From positions 62,001 through 126,000 of the forward strand of contig BMQD01000015.1 in the NCBI GenBank assembly GCA_014647935.1: DNA of 64,000 bases, read 5' to 3'. Below, in pieces: positions 50,451-58,683 of this stretch. The position numbers and the translations under genes were made by a program. The notes under the pieces are model-generated. The model was not told where the DNA came from. It was given only the letters and a program-made list of their open reading frames with translations, and ran no database searches. Every line of letters starts with the position of its first letter. Positions within the stretch are counted from its first letter, which is position 1. The stretch comes from Planomonospora parontospora. Lineage in GTDB: Bacteria > Actinomycetota > Actinomycetes > Streptosporangiales > Streptosporangiaceae.

Positions 50451-51934
50451 CGAGCACCCTCGCCCGCACGCCCTCCTCCCCCACCCCGCCGCCGCGCCCT
50501 CCGCGCATCCCGCGGCACCCGCTGACCCGCCCCGCCGCCCTGCTCGGGCTGGTCGCCGCGCTGTACGGCACGGCCCAGCTGGTGGTCGTCTCGCCCCGCA
50601 TGGGCATCGGCTGGGACGAGGCGATCTACGCCAGCCAGTTCGCCGCGCACGCGCCCCCGGCCGAGTTCAGCGCGCCCCGCGCCCAGGGCGTGCCCCTGCT
50701 GGTCGCACCGGTGACCGCGCTGACCGACTCGGTGACCGCGCTGCGCCTCTACCTCACCGCACTGTCCTCCCTCGCCCTGTACGGCGCCTTCCTGATCTGG
50801 ACGCGCGTGCGCCCCGGCTACACCGCCCCGCTGGCCGCGCTGCTGTTCGCCGGCTGCTGGCTGTCGCTGTTCTACGGCAACGAGGCCATGCCCAACCTGT
50901 ACGTGGCGCTGACCGCCGTCGCCGCGACCGGCCTGCTCTGCCTGCCCCACCGCTCCCGCGCCGCGCTCGCGGGCCTGGCCGCCGCGATGGCCGCCATGGC
51001 GCTGCTGCGCCCCTCGGACGCGCTCGTCGTCGCCGCACCCCTGGCCGCCGCGGCGCTCCTGACCCGCCCGCGCCGCCCGGCCGCCCTGGCGGCCGTCGCC
51101 GCCGGACTGGCCGTGGGCTGGGGCGAATGGCTGCTGGAGGCCGAGCTGCGGTACGGCGGTGCCGCCGCCCGGATGCACGCCGCCGGGCGGGCCAACCTGA
51201 CGGGCCTGACCGTCTCCGTCACCGAGCACGCCGGCGCGCTGGACGGCCCGTCCCTGTGCCGCTGGGGCACCGACTGCGGCGACGTCTCCCCCCTGGCCCT
51301 GGCCTGGTGGCTGGCGATCCCGCTGATGGCCGCGGTCGGCCTGTGGACCGCCTGGCGCGACCGCCGCCGCCCCGGCCCCCTGCTGCTGGCGGCGGCCGTC
51401 GCCGCGGCGAGCGCCCTGCCGTACCTGTTCTACGTGGGCTACGCCGCCCCCCGCTTCCTCATGCCCGCCTACGCGCTGCTGGCGCTGCCCGTCGCGGCCG
51501 GCGCCCTCGCGCTGGTACGGCGCAGCCGCCCCCCGCTGCGCCCCCTCGCCGCCGCGTTCACCGCCGCCGGGCTGCTGGCCCACCTCGCGCTCCAGGGCGC
51601 CTACGCGCACCGCATGTCGGCCATCGCCTACGAGGGCCGCGAACGGGTACGGCTGGCCACCGGGGAACTGCGCCGCATGGGCGTGCGGGCCCCGTGCACG
51701 GTCTACGGCCAGTCCGGCGTCCAGATCGGCTACCTGCTGGGCTGCCGCTCGCGGGGACTCGTCCGCGACTTCCCCCGCACCCCGCCCGCCTCCGTCCGGC
51801 GGGCCCTCGAGGCGGGCGACCGGCTGCTGCTGGTCTACCGCGGCACCGCTCCGCCCCGCTACGCGGCCGGCTGGCGTGCGGTGAGGCTGCCCGGCGGCTG
51901 GCGGGCGCGCTTCTCCCCCGCCTGGGACGACTGA
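50447..51934 (+). CDS. GT-C type multi-pass membrane glycosyltransferase-like protein
   Basis: A 495-residue protein with about ten membrane helices from residue 30 on. The first extracytoplasmic loop carries GIGWDEAIYASQFAAHAP, the Asp-Glu motif typical of GT-C (ArnT/GT39/GT83-like) enzymes that use lipid-linked sugars. The C-terminal 120 residues are soluble (RRMGVRAPCTVYGQSGVQIG). ATG overlaps the short leader ORF. Likely transfers a sugar from a polyprenyl carrier to an envelope acceptor; both unknown. No partner enzymes adjoin. Confidence 0.75.
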   Translation: MTSTLARTPSSPTPPPRPPRIPRHPLTRPAALLGLVAALYGTAQLVVVSPRMGIGWDEAIYASQFAAHAPPAEFSAPRAQGVPLLVAPVTALTDSVTALRLYLTALSSLALYGAFLIWTRVRPGYTAPLAALLFAGCWLSLFYGNEAMPNLYVALTAVAATGLLCLPHRSRAALAGLAAAMAAMALLRPSDALVVAAPLAAAALLTRPRRPAALAAVAAGLAVGWGEWLLEAELRYGGAAARMHAAGRANLTGLTVSVTEHAGALDGPSLCRWGTDCGDVSPLALAWWLAIPLMAAVGLWTAWRDRRRPGPLLLAAAVAAASALPYLFYVGYAAPRFLMPAYALLALPVAAGALALVRRSRPPLRPLAAAFTAAGLLAHLALQGAYAHRMSAIAYEGRERVRLATGELRRMGVRAPCTVYGQSGVQIGYLLGCRSRGLVRDFPRTPPASVRRALEAGDRLLLVYRGTAPPRYAAGWRAVRLPGGWRARFSPAWDD

Positions 51935-51936
51935 CG

Positions 51937-52479
51937 TCACCCGTCCAGCAGGCCGAGCACCGCCCGCTCCAGGCGGGCCGCCCGCCCGGCCGGGGTCCTG
52001 GCCTTCAGCAGCGGCAGGACCACCCGGTAGCGGCCGGTCCTGCCGAGCGCCTCGAACCGCGCGGCGGCCTCCGGGCGGGCCGCCAGCGCCTCGGCCAGAT
52101 CGGGCGGGACGACCGCCTCCCGCTGGGCGGCGTAGGCCGCCGCCCAGCGGCCGTCCGCCCGGGCCGCGGCGACCTCCGCCAGGCCGGGCGGGCGCATCCG
52201 CCCGGCCGCGGTCAGCGCCTCCACCCGCTCGACGTTCACCCGGGACCAGGCGCTGCCCCCGCGCCGCGGCGAGTACCGCTGCAGGAAGCGCCGCTCGTCG
52301 CAGGACCTGCGGTGGCTGTCGATCCAGCCGTAGCACAGCGCGACCTCCAGCGCCTCCCCGATCGTGATCAGCTCCTCGCCCGACCCCTTCCTGGCGATCT
52401 CCAGCCAGGCCTCGCCCTCCGTCGCGTGGTGGCCGGCCAGCCACGACTCCCACTGCGCGGCGTCCGCGAAACGCATCAT
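51937..52479 (-). CDS. YdeI/OmpD-associated family protein
   Basis: A 180-residue protein of the YdeI (DUF1801/OmdA) group. It has WESWLAGHHATEGEAWLEIA, then ALCYGWIDSHRRSCDERRFL, then QRYSPRRGGSAWSRVN, the characteristic central block, and PPDLAEALAARPEAAARFEAL near the end. Biochemical function is unknown for the family. The ATG overlaps the VOC stop by 4 bp, so it is co-translated with the VOC gene; both are divergent from a WYL regulator. Confidence 0.88.
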   Translation of the reverse strand: MMRFADAAQWESWLAGHHATEGEAWLEIARKGSGEELITIGEALEVALCYGWIDSHRRSCDERRFLQRYSPRRGGSAWSRVNVERVEALTAAGRMRPPGLAEVAAARADGRWAAAYAAQREAVVPPDLAEALAARPEAAARFEALGRTGRYRVVLPLLKARTPAGRAARLERAVLGLLDG

Positions 52480-52895
52480 CGGCCCAGCACCTCCAGGTAG
52501 TGCCGGTTGTACATGACGCCGAGCACGTTGCCGAACGGGTCGACTACCGAGGCGGTGACGAATCCGGGACCGTACTCGGTGAGCGGCATGTACGGCGCGG
52601 CTCCCATGTCCAGCAGCCGGTCCAGGGCCGCCTGCACGTCGTCGACGTGCCAGTGCAGCACCACCCCCCCGGGGCCCCCGGGACCGGCGCCGTCCGCGCC
52701 CGGCGGGGCGTAGCGCCGGTCGATGAGCCCGACCTCGGTCTGCCGGTCGCCGATCCTGAACTCGTAGTAGGCGGCCGGCCGCCCGCCGCCGGGCCTTTCG
52801 AAGTACGGCTCGACGCCCAGCAGCTCGGTGTACCACTTCCTGGCCGCCTCCAGGTCGTCGGCCCAGAGGTTGACGGTGGCCGGTCCTCGCAGCAT
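52476..52895 (-). CDS. VOC family (glyoxalase/bleomycin-resistance-like) protein
   Basis: A 139-residue VOC protein made of two beta-alpha-beta-beta-beta modules: MLRGPATVNLWADDLEAARK followed by WYTELLG, and the second from VVLHWHVDDVQAALDRLL to ASVVDPFGNVLGVMYNRHY. Metal ligands are likely His81/His83, a Glu in the first module and Asp/Asn in DPFGN. Such proteins act as dioxygenases, isomerases or drug-binding proteins. RBS GAGAGGGG precedes ATG. First gene of a two-gene operon divergent from the WYL regulator. Confidence 0.88.
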   Translation of the reverse strand: MLRGPATVNLWADDLEAARKWYTELLGVEPYFERPGGGRPAAYYEFRIGDRQTEVGLIDRRYAPPGADGAGPGGPGGVVLHWHVDDVQAALDRLLDMGAAPYMPLTEYGPGFVTASVVDPFGNVLGVMYNRHYLEVLGR

Positions 52896-52982
52896 CTGAG
52901 TGCCCCTCTCGTTGTTCTCTTCCCCGGACACTAGAAGCCCTTGCGGAACGTACATTTCCTCAACTCCTGGCAGACTGAGAAG

Positions 52983-53921
52983 ATGTTGGAAACCTCGGTC
53001 CGGCTCCTGCGACTGCTGGCCCTGCTGCAGTCGCGTCCCGACTGGCCCGGCCCCGAGCTCGCCGACCGGCTCGGCGTCACCACCAGGACCGTGCGCAACG
53101 ACATCGAGCGGCTGCGCATCCTCGGCTACCGCATCCACTCGGCCACCGGCACCGCGGGCGGCTACCGGCTCGGCGCCGGCGCGGCCCTGCCCCCGCTCAT
53201 CCTCGACGACGAGGAGGCCGTGGCCGTGGCCGTCAGCCTGCACGCCGCGGCCGCCGGCACGGTGACCGGCCTGGAGGAGACCTCGCTGCGGGCCCTGACC
53301 AAACTCCAGCAGATGCTCCCCTCCCGGCTACGGCACCGCATCGACGCCGTGGGCGCGGCCACCGTCTCGGTGGCCGGCCGCGGCCCCACCGTCGACGCCG
53401 CGACGCTCACCGCCGTCGCAGCCGCCATCCGCGACCACGAGCGGCTGCGCTTCGACTACCGCGACCACGGCGGCGCCACCGGCCCGCGCACCGCCGAGCC
53501 CCACCGCCTCGTCTACACCGGCCGCCGCTGGTACCTGCTCGCCTGGGACACCGGCCGCGCCGACTGGCGCACCTTCCGCGCCGACCGCATGACCCTGCGC
53601 ACCCCCAACGGTCCCCGCTTCACCCCCCGCACTCCCCCCGACGACGCCGCCACCCACGTCGTCCGCGGCGTCGCCTCCACCGCCTGGAAGCACCCGGCCC
53701 GCGTCCGCCTGCACGCCCCCCTGGACCGGATCTCCGAGGTCCTCCCGCCCACCGCCGGCCTCCTGCACGACGACGGCGTGCTGGAGACCGGCGGCGAGTC
53801 CCTGCACAACGTGGCCGCCTTCCTCGGCACCCTCGGCGTGCCCTTCACCGTCCTGGATCCGCCGGAACTCCGCGACCTCCTGCGCACCCTCGCCGACCGC
53901 TACCGGGAGGCGGCCGGCTGA
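52983..53921 (+). CDS. WYL domain transcriptional regulator (YafY type)
   Basis: A 312-residue regulator: N-terminal HTH_11 (RLLRLLALLQSRPDWPGPEL, then ADRLGVTTRTVRNDIERLR), wing SATGTAGGYRLG, and a central WYL domain with EPHRLVYTGRRWYLLAWD. The C-terminal WCX region ends with LDPPELRDLLRTLADRYREA. ATG 52983 is chosen behind GAGAAG. Divergent from the VOC/YdeI operon, with only 87 bp between, so it probably controls that operon in response to a small molecule or nucleic acid bound by the WYL domain. Confidence 0.9.
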   Translation: MLETSVRLLRLLALLQSRPDWPGPELADRLGVTTRTVRNDIERLRILGYRIHSATGTAGGYRLGAGAALPPLILDDEEAVAVAVSLHAAAAGTVTGLEETSLRALTKLQQMLPSRLRHRIDAVGAATVSVAGRGPTVDAATLTAVAAAIRDHERLRFDYRDHGGATGPRTAEPHRLVYTGRRWYLLAWDTGRADWRTFRADRMTLRTPNGPRFTPRTPPDDAATHVVRGVASTAWKHPARVRLHAPLDRISEVLPPTAGLLHDDGVLETGGESLHNVAAFLGTLGVPFTVLDPPELRDLLRTLADRYREAAG

Positions 53922-54005
53922 GCGCCCCGCCGACCGGTCCACCGTCCGGCCCGCCGGCGGTGCCCGCCCCGCCCCTCGGCGCGTACGGCGGGCGCCGCCG
54001 GAGCC

Positions 54006-54833
54006 TCACCCCTCAAGACCCGCCAGCGGATAGGTGACCTCGGCCAGCAACCGCTGCCCGGCGGTGTTGGGGTGGAAGTAGTCCCAGCGGCTCATGTGCG
54101 ACAGCTCGAACGGGTAGCCGAACACCGCCCCGCCGTCGTACCGGCAGCCGGCCTGCTCGGCGCAGACCCTCGCCAGCACCGCGTTGAAGTCGGCCACCCG
54201 CTGGCGCACCCGCTCCCGCCGCTCCACGTCCGCCTGGTCCGTCGAGCGCGGCCGCGCCAGCATCGACTGGCAGATGTTCAGCGCCGCCCACGCCGCCCGG
54301 GCCGAGGAACTGCCCTTGCCGACCTCCCACAACCGCCTGATGTCGGGGATGCTCGCCACGAGCACCGTCGCCTCCGGCAGGCCGTCCGCGAGCGTCCGCA
54401 TCGCCGTACGGAACCTCGCCTCGAAGTCGGCCACCGACGTCATCCCCGCCTCCGACGAGGTGCAGGCGTCGTTGGCCCCGATCAGGACCGTCACGTACCC
54501 GGCCCCCGCGGCGACGGCCCGCTCGGCCTGCCCCTGCAGATCGGCGACCTTGGCCCCCGAGCGGCCGACGTTGTGGGCGACGGGGTCGGCACCGGCCTCC
54601 TGCAGCCGCCGGTAGTGGCTGTGCACCGACGAGCTCGAACCGGTGGACCAGGACCTGGACGGGCAGTCGACGTAGAAGCCGCAGGCGTTGAACCCCCGCG
54701 TGATGGAGTCGCCCATCGAGGCCATCGAGGTGACGGCCCGCGACGCCTGCGCGGTCTCCGCGGCGACCGCCCCCGGGGCGAGCGCGGCGGCCAGTGCGGT
54801 GAGAAGGACGAGTGCCCGGCGCGGAATCTTCAA
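54006..54833 (-). CDS. Secreted SGNH/GDSL hydrolase
   Basis: A 275-residue exported esterase. TTG 54833 is the best start: AGGAGG lies five bases upstream and it gives a clean signal peptide (IPRRALVLLTALAAALAPGAVAAETAQA). The SGNH blocks are MGDSITRG, NVGRSGAKVADL, GANDACTS and DYFHPNTAGQRLL, supplying Ser, Gly, Asn, Asp and His. Six cysteines suggest three disulfides. It resembles Streptomyces-type lipases/esterases acting outside the cell. Confidence 0.9.
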   Translation of the reverse strand: MKIPRRALVLLTALAAALAPGAVAAETAQASRAVTSMASMGDSITRGFNACGFYVDCPSRSWSTGSSSSVHSHYRRLQEAGADPVAHNVGRSGAKVADLQGQAERAVAAGAGYVTVLIGANDACTSSEAGMTSVADFEARFRTAMRTLADGLPEATVLVASIPDIRRLWEVGKGSSSARAAWAALNICQSMLARPRSTDQADVERRERVRQRVADFNAVLARVCAEQAGCRYDGGAVFGYPFELSHMSRWDYFHPNTAGQRLLAEVTYPLAGLEG

Positions 54834-54919
54834 TCTGGCCTCCTGGGGTCCTCCCCCGATCAGCTGGATGCTCAGAATGTCCGCCCGCACCACCGGATTT
54901 ACAAGCTCACATTACAAGT

Positions 54920-54937
54920 TACTGACCTGTTAGTAAT
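54920..54937. promoter_or_regulatory. Dyad upstream of the SGNH hydrolase gene
   Basis: TTACT-N8-AGTAA lies about 90 bp before the TTG start within an AT-rich island (54898-54944) that also holds ATTAC and GTAAT flanks. Likely promoter/operator region; regulator unknown. Confidence 0.4.
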
Positions 54938-54983
54938 ATTCGTTCCCGGCTCCGGGCCGGACCGCGGGCGACGGCGGAACCCC

Positions 54984-55625
54984 TCACCCGGCCGCCGGGG
55001 AGCGGTCCAGCGCCAGGTGCACCGCCAGCCCGCCCAGCACGGTCCCCATCAGCCGGCGCTGCACCCGCGCCCACAGCGGCCGGCCGCCGAGGAACGCCGC
55101 CAGCGAGCCCGCCGTCAGCACGAACACCCCGTTGCCGGTCACCGCCACCGCGATCTGCGTGAGCCCCAGGACCAGGCTCTGTCCCGCCACGTCGCCCAGC
55201 GCCGGATCCACGAACTGCGGCAGCAGCGACACGTACATGACTGCGATCTTCGGATTGAGCAGGCTGGTGACCAGTCCCATGGCGAACAGCCGCGCCGGCC
55301 GGTCCGGCGGAAGCTCCCGCGACGCGAAGACCGACCCCCCGCCCGGCCGCACCGTGCACCAGGCCAGCCAGAGGAGGTACGCCGCCCCGGCCAGCTTGAT
55401 CGCCGTGTAGGCGGCCGGCACCACGGCGAACACCGCGGTGATCCCCGCCACCGCCGCCACCAGGTAGAACACGAAGCCCGCCGCCACCCCCAGCAGTGAG
55501 ACGAGCCCCGCCCGCCGCCCCTGCGCCACCGACCGCGACACCAGATAGACCATGTTGGGGCCCGGGGTCAGCACCATCCCCAGAGCCACCGCCGCCATGC
55601 CCGCCACACCGCCCGCAGAGACCAT
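54984..55625 (-). CDS. LysE family translocator
   Basis: A 213-residue membrane exporter of the LysE/RhtB family with five to six helices. The conserved start is GMAAVALGMVLTPGPNMVYL with the PGPN motif, followed by GRRAGLVSLLGVAAGF and AYLLWLAW, then SLLNPKIAVMYVSLLPQFVD in the middle. These proteins export amino acids such as lysine, homoserine or threonine. ATG 55625 gives standard length. Transcribed in the same direction as the preceding AlkZ-like gene but separated by two hairpins. Confidence 0.92.
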   Translation of the reverse strand: MVSAGGVAGMAAVALGMVLTPGPNMVYLVSRSVAQGRRAGLVSLLGVAAGFVFYLVAAVAGITAVFAVVPAAYTAIKLAGAAYLLWLAWCTVRPGGGSVFASRELPPDRPARLFAMGLVTSLLNPKIAVMYVSLLPQFVDPALGDVAGQSLVLGLTQIAVAVTGNGVFVLTAGSLAAFLGGRPLWARVQRRLMGTVLGGLAVHLALDRSPAAG

Positions 55626-55695
55626 GGGCCCATCATCGACCGGCGGCGCGACCCGGAGAACGGCCAATCCGCGGCAATGGCCTTGAATCCGAGGA

Positions 55696-55777
55696 CCGTT
55701 CCGGAGACCTGCCGCCGAGCCGGCTCCGGCGGTCAGCCGTTCCGGAGATCCGCCGCCGGGCCGGTCTCCGGCGATCA
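55696..55777 (-). terminator. Two tandem hairpin units after the AlkZ-like gene
   Basis: A 41-bp unit starting CCGTTCCGGAGA is repeated in tandem (55696 and 55737). On the minus strand each folds as CCGGAG(A)...(T)CTCCGG. The second unit contains the stop codon of the upstream gene. They probably act as a duplicated terminator between this gene and lysE. Confidence 0.5.
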
Positions 55778-56863
55778 GACGAACCGCACCCCCCGCACCT
55801 GCACCGACGGAGCGAACAGCTCCAGCATCCGCATGCCCTCCGCCTCCAGCTCCGCCCGCTGCGCGGCCGGCACCGGCGCGAACAGCTCCACCTCCAGCAC
55901 CGCCTCGTCCCGGCCGGACGCCACCCGCCACAGCCCTCGCACGAATCCGTCCACCAGCACCGTGGCCTTGATGATCCCGTTCACCGTGAACACCCGCCCC
56001 CGGTGCTCGTCCGCCATGATCCGCGTCCGCGTCCGCGCCGAGAAGGACAGCAGCATGTTGTCGAACTCCGCCAGGTAGCGCACCGGGGCGGGCACCTCCG
56101 GATCCGGCAGCACCGCCTCCGGCAGGTCCACCACCTCGGTCCCGTCCTCGGTCGCGAAGACCCGCAGGCCCATCCCCCGCACGACCTCCCCCAGCCTCGT
56201 CATCCCCGACCACTGCTGCACGTCCATCACCGACGCCGGGCCGTAGGCCGCCAGGTAGCGCCGCACCATCTCCGCCGGTCCCGCCGCCCCGTCCAGCGGG
56301 CGGCCCAGCCACGCCTCAGCGCTCGTGTGCGCCGGCTGCCCGCCCACCCCCCACACACCCCGCGGCGGCACCTGCACCAGCGGCACCGTCTCCCGCACCG
56401 CCGCCACCAGGTCGGCGGGATCACGATCAGGCCACCGCCCGGCCAGCGCCGCCCCCAGCTCCCGGAAGGTCAGCGGACGCTCCTCCACCAGCTCCCGCCC
56501 CACCCGTCCGACCTCCGACGGCTCCAGGCCGGCCAGGCCCTTGCGCCCGCGCAGCCCCCGCTCCATCATCGGCGCCAGCAGGGCGCGCAGCGCCAGGCAG
56601 TCCTCCGCCGTCACCAGGTGGATGGTGGAACGCATCAGCGCCAGCCGCACCACCCTCCGGTCGTACAGCAACCCGGACAGGTCGTCGGGCTCGAACCCCT
56701 CCAGCCGGCTCCGCAGCCCGACGTACGGCGGGGCCGGGGCCTGCGCCTGCATGCCGTACAGGTGCCGGACCGCGTCCAGCGCGGGCAGGTCCGCCCGGGA
56801 GAGCAGCAGCTGCCGCTCCAGCGTCGCGCGGTTGAGCGCCCGCCTGCTCAGCGTCTCCGGCAT
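55775..56863 (-). CDS. Winged-helix DNA-binding protein, AlkZ-like (HTH_42)
   Basis: A 362-residue protein of the AlkZ/YcaQ superfamily of DNA glycosylases, which unhook or excise alkylated bases using tandem winged helices. The catalytic QxQ motif is present: Gln39-Ala-Gln41 in YGMQAQAP. Other blocks are RSTIHLVTAEDCLALRALL, GRPLDG, EFDNMLLSF and GIIKATVLVDGFVRG. In antibiotic producers some members protect against genotoxic products; here no such cluster is visible. ATG 56863 gives family length. Confidence 0.82.
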   Translation of the reverse strand: MPETLSRRALNRATLERQLLLSRADLPALDAVRHLYGMQAQAPAPPYVGLRSRLEGFEPDDLSGLLYDRRVVRLALMRSTIHLVTAEDCLALRALLAPMMERGLRGRKGLAGLEPSEVGRVGRELVEERPLTFRELGAALAGRWPDRDPADLVAAVRETVPLVQVPPRGVWGVGGQPAHTSAEAWLGRPLDGAAGPAEMVRRYLAAYGPASVMDVQQWSGMTRLGEVVRGMGLRVFATEDGTEVVDLPEAVLPDPEVPAPVRYLAEFDNMLLSFSARTRTRIMADEHRGRVFTVNGIIKATVLVDGFVRGLWRVASGRDEAVLEVELFAPVPAAQRAELEAEGMRMLELFAPSVQVRGVRFV

Positions 56864-56926
56864 GGGGTTCCTCTCGATCGGCTGCCGGAGATCATATCGG
56901 ATCGGAACGATCTATTCCAATACGGT

Positions 56927-57472
56927 CTAGACCCGGTCCAGCGGGCGGTGCGGCGGCGGCGGCAGCTCCACCCCGACCGCGTCACCGGAGCGCACCACGC
57001 CGCCGGCCACCACCACGCCCATGATCCCCGCCTTGCGCACCACCCGGCCCTGCGCGTCCCGGCCCACCACCTGGCGGAGCAGGCCCGGCCGGAACCCGTC
57101 GATCTGCGCGCAGGGGTTGCGCAGGCCGGTCACCTCCACCACTGCCTCGTCCCCCAGCCGCAGCAACGCGCCCACCGGCAGGGCGAGCAGGTCGACCCCG
57201 CGCGTCGTGACGTTCTCCCCCAGCTGCCCCGCCGCCACCGTGAACCCCGCCGCCGCCAGCTCGTCGTGGAGCTCGGCGTGGATCAGGTGCACCTGGCGCA
57301 GGTTCGGCTGCGCCGGGTCCTGCGCCACCCGCGAACGGTGCTTCACCGTCACGCCGCAGTGCGCGTCCCCCTCGACCCCGAGGCCCGCCAGCAGGCGGAT
57401 CCCCGCCTCGTTCGGCTTGCTGAAGAGGTGCTCGCCGCTGCGGCTCACCGCCACGACCGTTCCGTTGCCCAT
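56927..57472 (-). CDS. MOSC domain protein
   Basis: A 181-residue single MOSC domain. It has VSRSGEHLFSKPNEAGIRLL, GVEGDAHCG, VHLIHAEL, GQLGENVTTRGVDLLALPVG and the conserved cysteine in GLRNPCAQIDGF. MOSC domains bind molybdenum cofactor and transfer sulfur or reduce N-hydroxylated compounds. ATG 57472 gives full length. It is divergent from the tyrosine recombinase gene. Confidence 0.9.
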   Translation of the reverse strand: MGNGTVVAVSRSGEHLFSKPNEAGIRLLAGLGVEGDAHCGVTVKHRSRVAQDPAQPNLRQVHLIHAELHDELAAAGFTVAAGQLGENVTTRGVDLLALPVGALLRLGDEAVVEVTGLRNPCAQIDGFRPGLLRQVVGRDAQGRVVRKAGIMGVVVAGGVVRSGDAVGVELPPPPHRPLDRV

Positions 57473-57562
57473 GGGGCCGATCCTGCCCTGCCCCCTTGCC
57501 GCTGTGAAGTCCTCCAAGATTGTTCTGTGATGTCCAGGTGCCTTTACGCTGTAGATCAATAG

Positions 57563-58561
57563 ATGGCGATAGGATCTCCCCCGATGAGCCTGCCAGCCGT
57601 ACCCCCCGCAGCGACCGGGCCCGCCGTCGAACCCGCGCGCGACCCCTACCGGGTCTACCTCGACTCCCTCGCCAGCCCCGAGTCCCGCCGCACGATGCGC
57701 GGCTGCCTGGACCGCCTGGCCGTCCTCATCTCCGGCGACGAGGCCGCCTCCGGGGCCGGCCAGCCCTGGCACCTGCTGCGCTACGAGCACACCGTGCGCC
57801 TGCGCGCCCTGATGACCGAGCGCGGCTGGTCCCCCTCCTACGTCAACAAGCACCTCGTCGCGCTGCGCAGGGTGCTGCGGGAGGCCTGGCGGCTCGGGCG
57901 GATGAGCGCGGAGGAGTACCAGCGCGCCGCGGACCTGCCGACCGTCGAACACACCCGGTTGCCCGCCGGCCAGCACGTCCCCGCCGAAGTCGTCGGCGCG
58001 GCCCTGGCCGCCTGCGAGGCCGACGACTCCCCCGCCGGCGTCCGCGACGCCGCCCTGCTCGCCGCGCTGTACTCCACCGGCTGCCGCCGCGCCGAGATCG
58101 CCGGGCTGACGCTCGGCGACTACGACCCGGCCTCCCGCTCGCTGCGGGTGCGCGGCAAGCGCGACAAGGAGCGCCTGGTCTACCTCACCTCCCAGGCCGT
58201 CGGCCGGCTGGAGCGCTGGCTGGCCGTGCGGGGCCGCGCCTCCGGAGCACTGTTCTGTCCCATCGGCAGAGCGGGTTTCCTGCGCTTCCGCGACGGCGGG
58301 CCCGCGTCCATGACGGGCCAGGCCGTCGCCGACATCCTGGCCCGGCGGCTGGCCCAGGCCGGAGCCGCACCGCGCACCCCCCACGACTTCCGCCGCACCT
58401 TCATCGGCGAGCTGCTCGACGCGGGCGTGGACCTCGCCACCACCCAGGCGCTGGTCGGCCACTCCTCCCCCGCCACCACCGCCCGCTACGACCGCCGCCC
58501 CGAGCGGCGCCGCCGCGAGGCCGTCGACCGGATCACCCTCCCGGCCGCCGAGCCCCTGTAG
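57563..58561 (+). CDS. Tyrosine recombinase / integrase, stand-alone
   Basis: A 332-residue site-specific recombinase. The N-terminal SAM-like core-binding domain (residues 28-125) is followed by the catalytic domain with Arg175 (TGCRRAEI), Lys199 or Lys202, His274-x2-Arg277 (HDFRRTF), His300 (GHSSPATT) and nucleophile Tyr309 (ARYDRR). All six catalytic residues are present. The start ATG 57563 has no strong RBS; a second ATG is seven codons later. No excisionase, attachment repeats, tRNA or phage genes adjoin, so it is not an obvious prophage or ICE integrase. The closest type is the XerC/phage-integrase group. Confidence 0.88.
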   Translation: MAIGSPPMSLPAVPPAATGPAVEPARDPYRVYLDSLASPESRRTMRGCLDRLAVLISGDEAASGAGQPWHLLRYEHTVRLRALMTERGWSPSYVNKHLVALRRVLREAWRLGRMSAEEYQRAADLPTVEHTRLPAGQHVPAEVVGAALAACEADDSPAGVRDAALLAALYSTGCRRAEIAGLTLGDYDPASRSLRVRGKRDKERLVYLTSQAVGRLERWLAVRGRASGALFCPIGRAGFLRFRDGGPASMTGQAVADILARRLAQAGAAPRTPHDFRRTFIGELLDAGVDLATTQALVGHSSPATTARYDRRPERRRREAVDRITLPAAEPL

Positions 58562-58641
58562 CCGCGGCCGTCCCCGTCCGGCGCCCGCCCGTTGCGGCGC
58601 GAGACGGCTCTTGCGCATACCGTTACAAAAGACAAGGGGAA

Positions 58642-58658
58642 CATATAGGCCATATATG
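58642..58658. promoter_or_regulatory. AT-rich dyad before the multi-PAS kinase
   Basis: CATATA-ggcca-TATATG, 25 bp before the kinase ATG, in an otherwise GC-rich region. Probably part of its promoter or operator. Confidence 0.35.
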
Positions 58659-58683
58659 GGCGAAACCGGGAAGGGCGGAAGCC

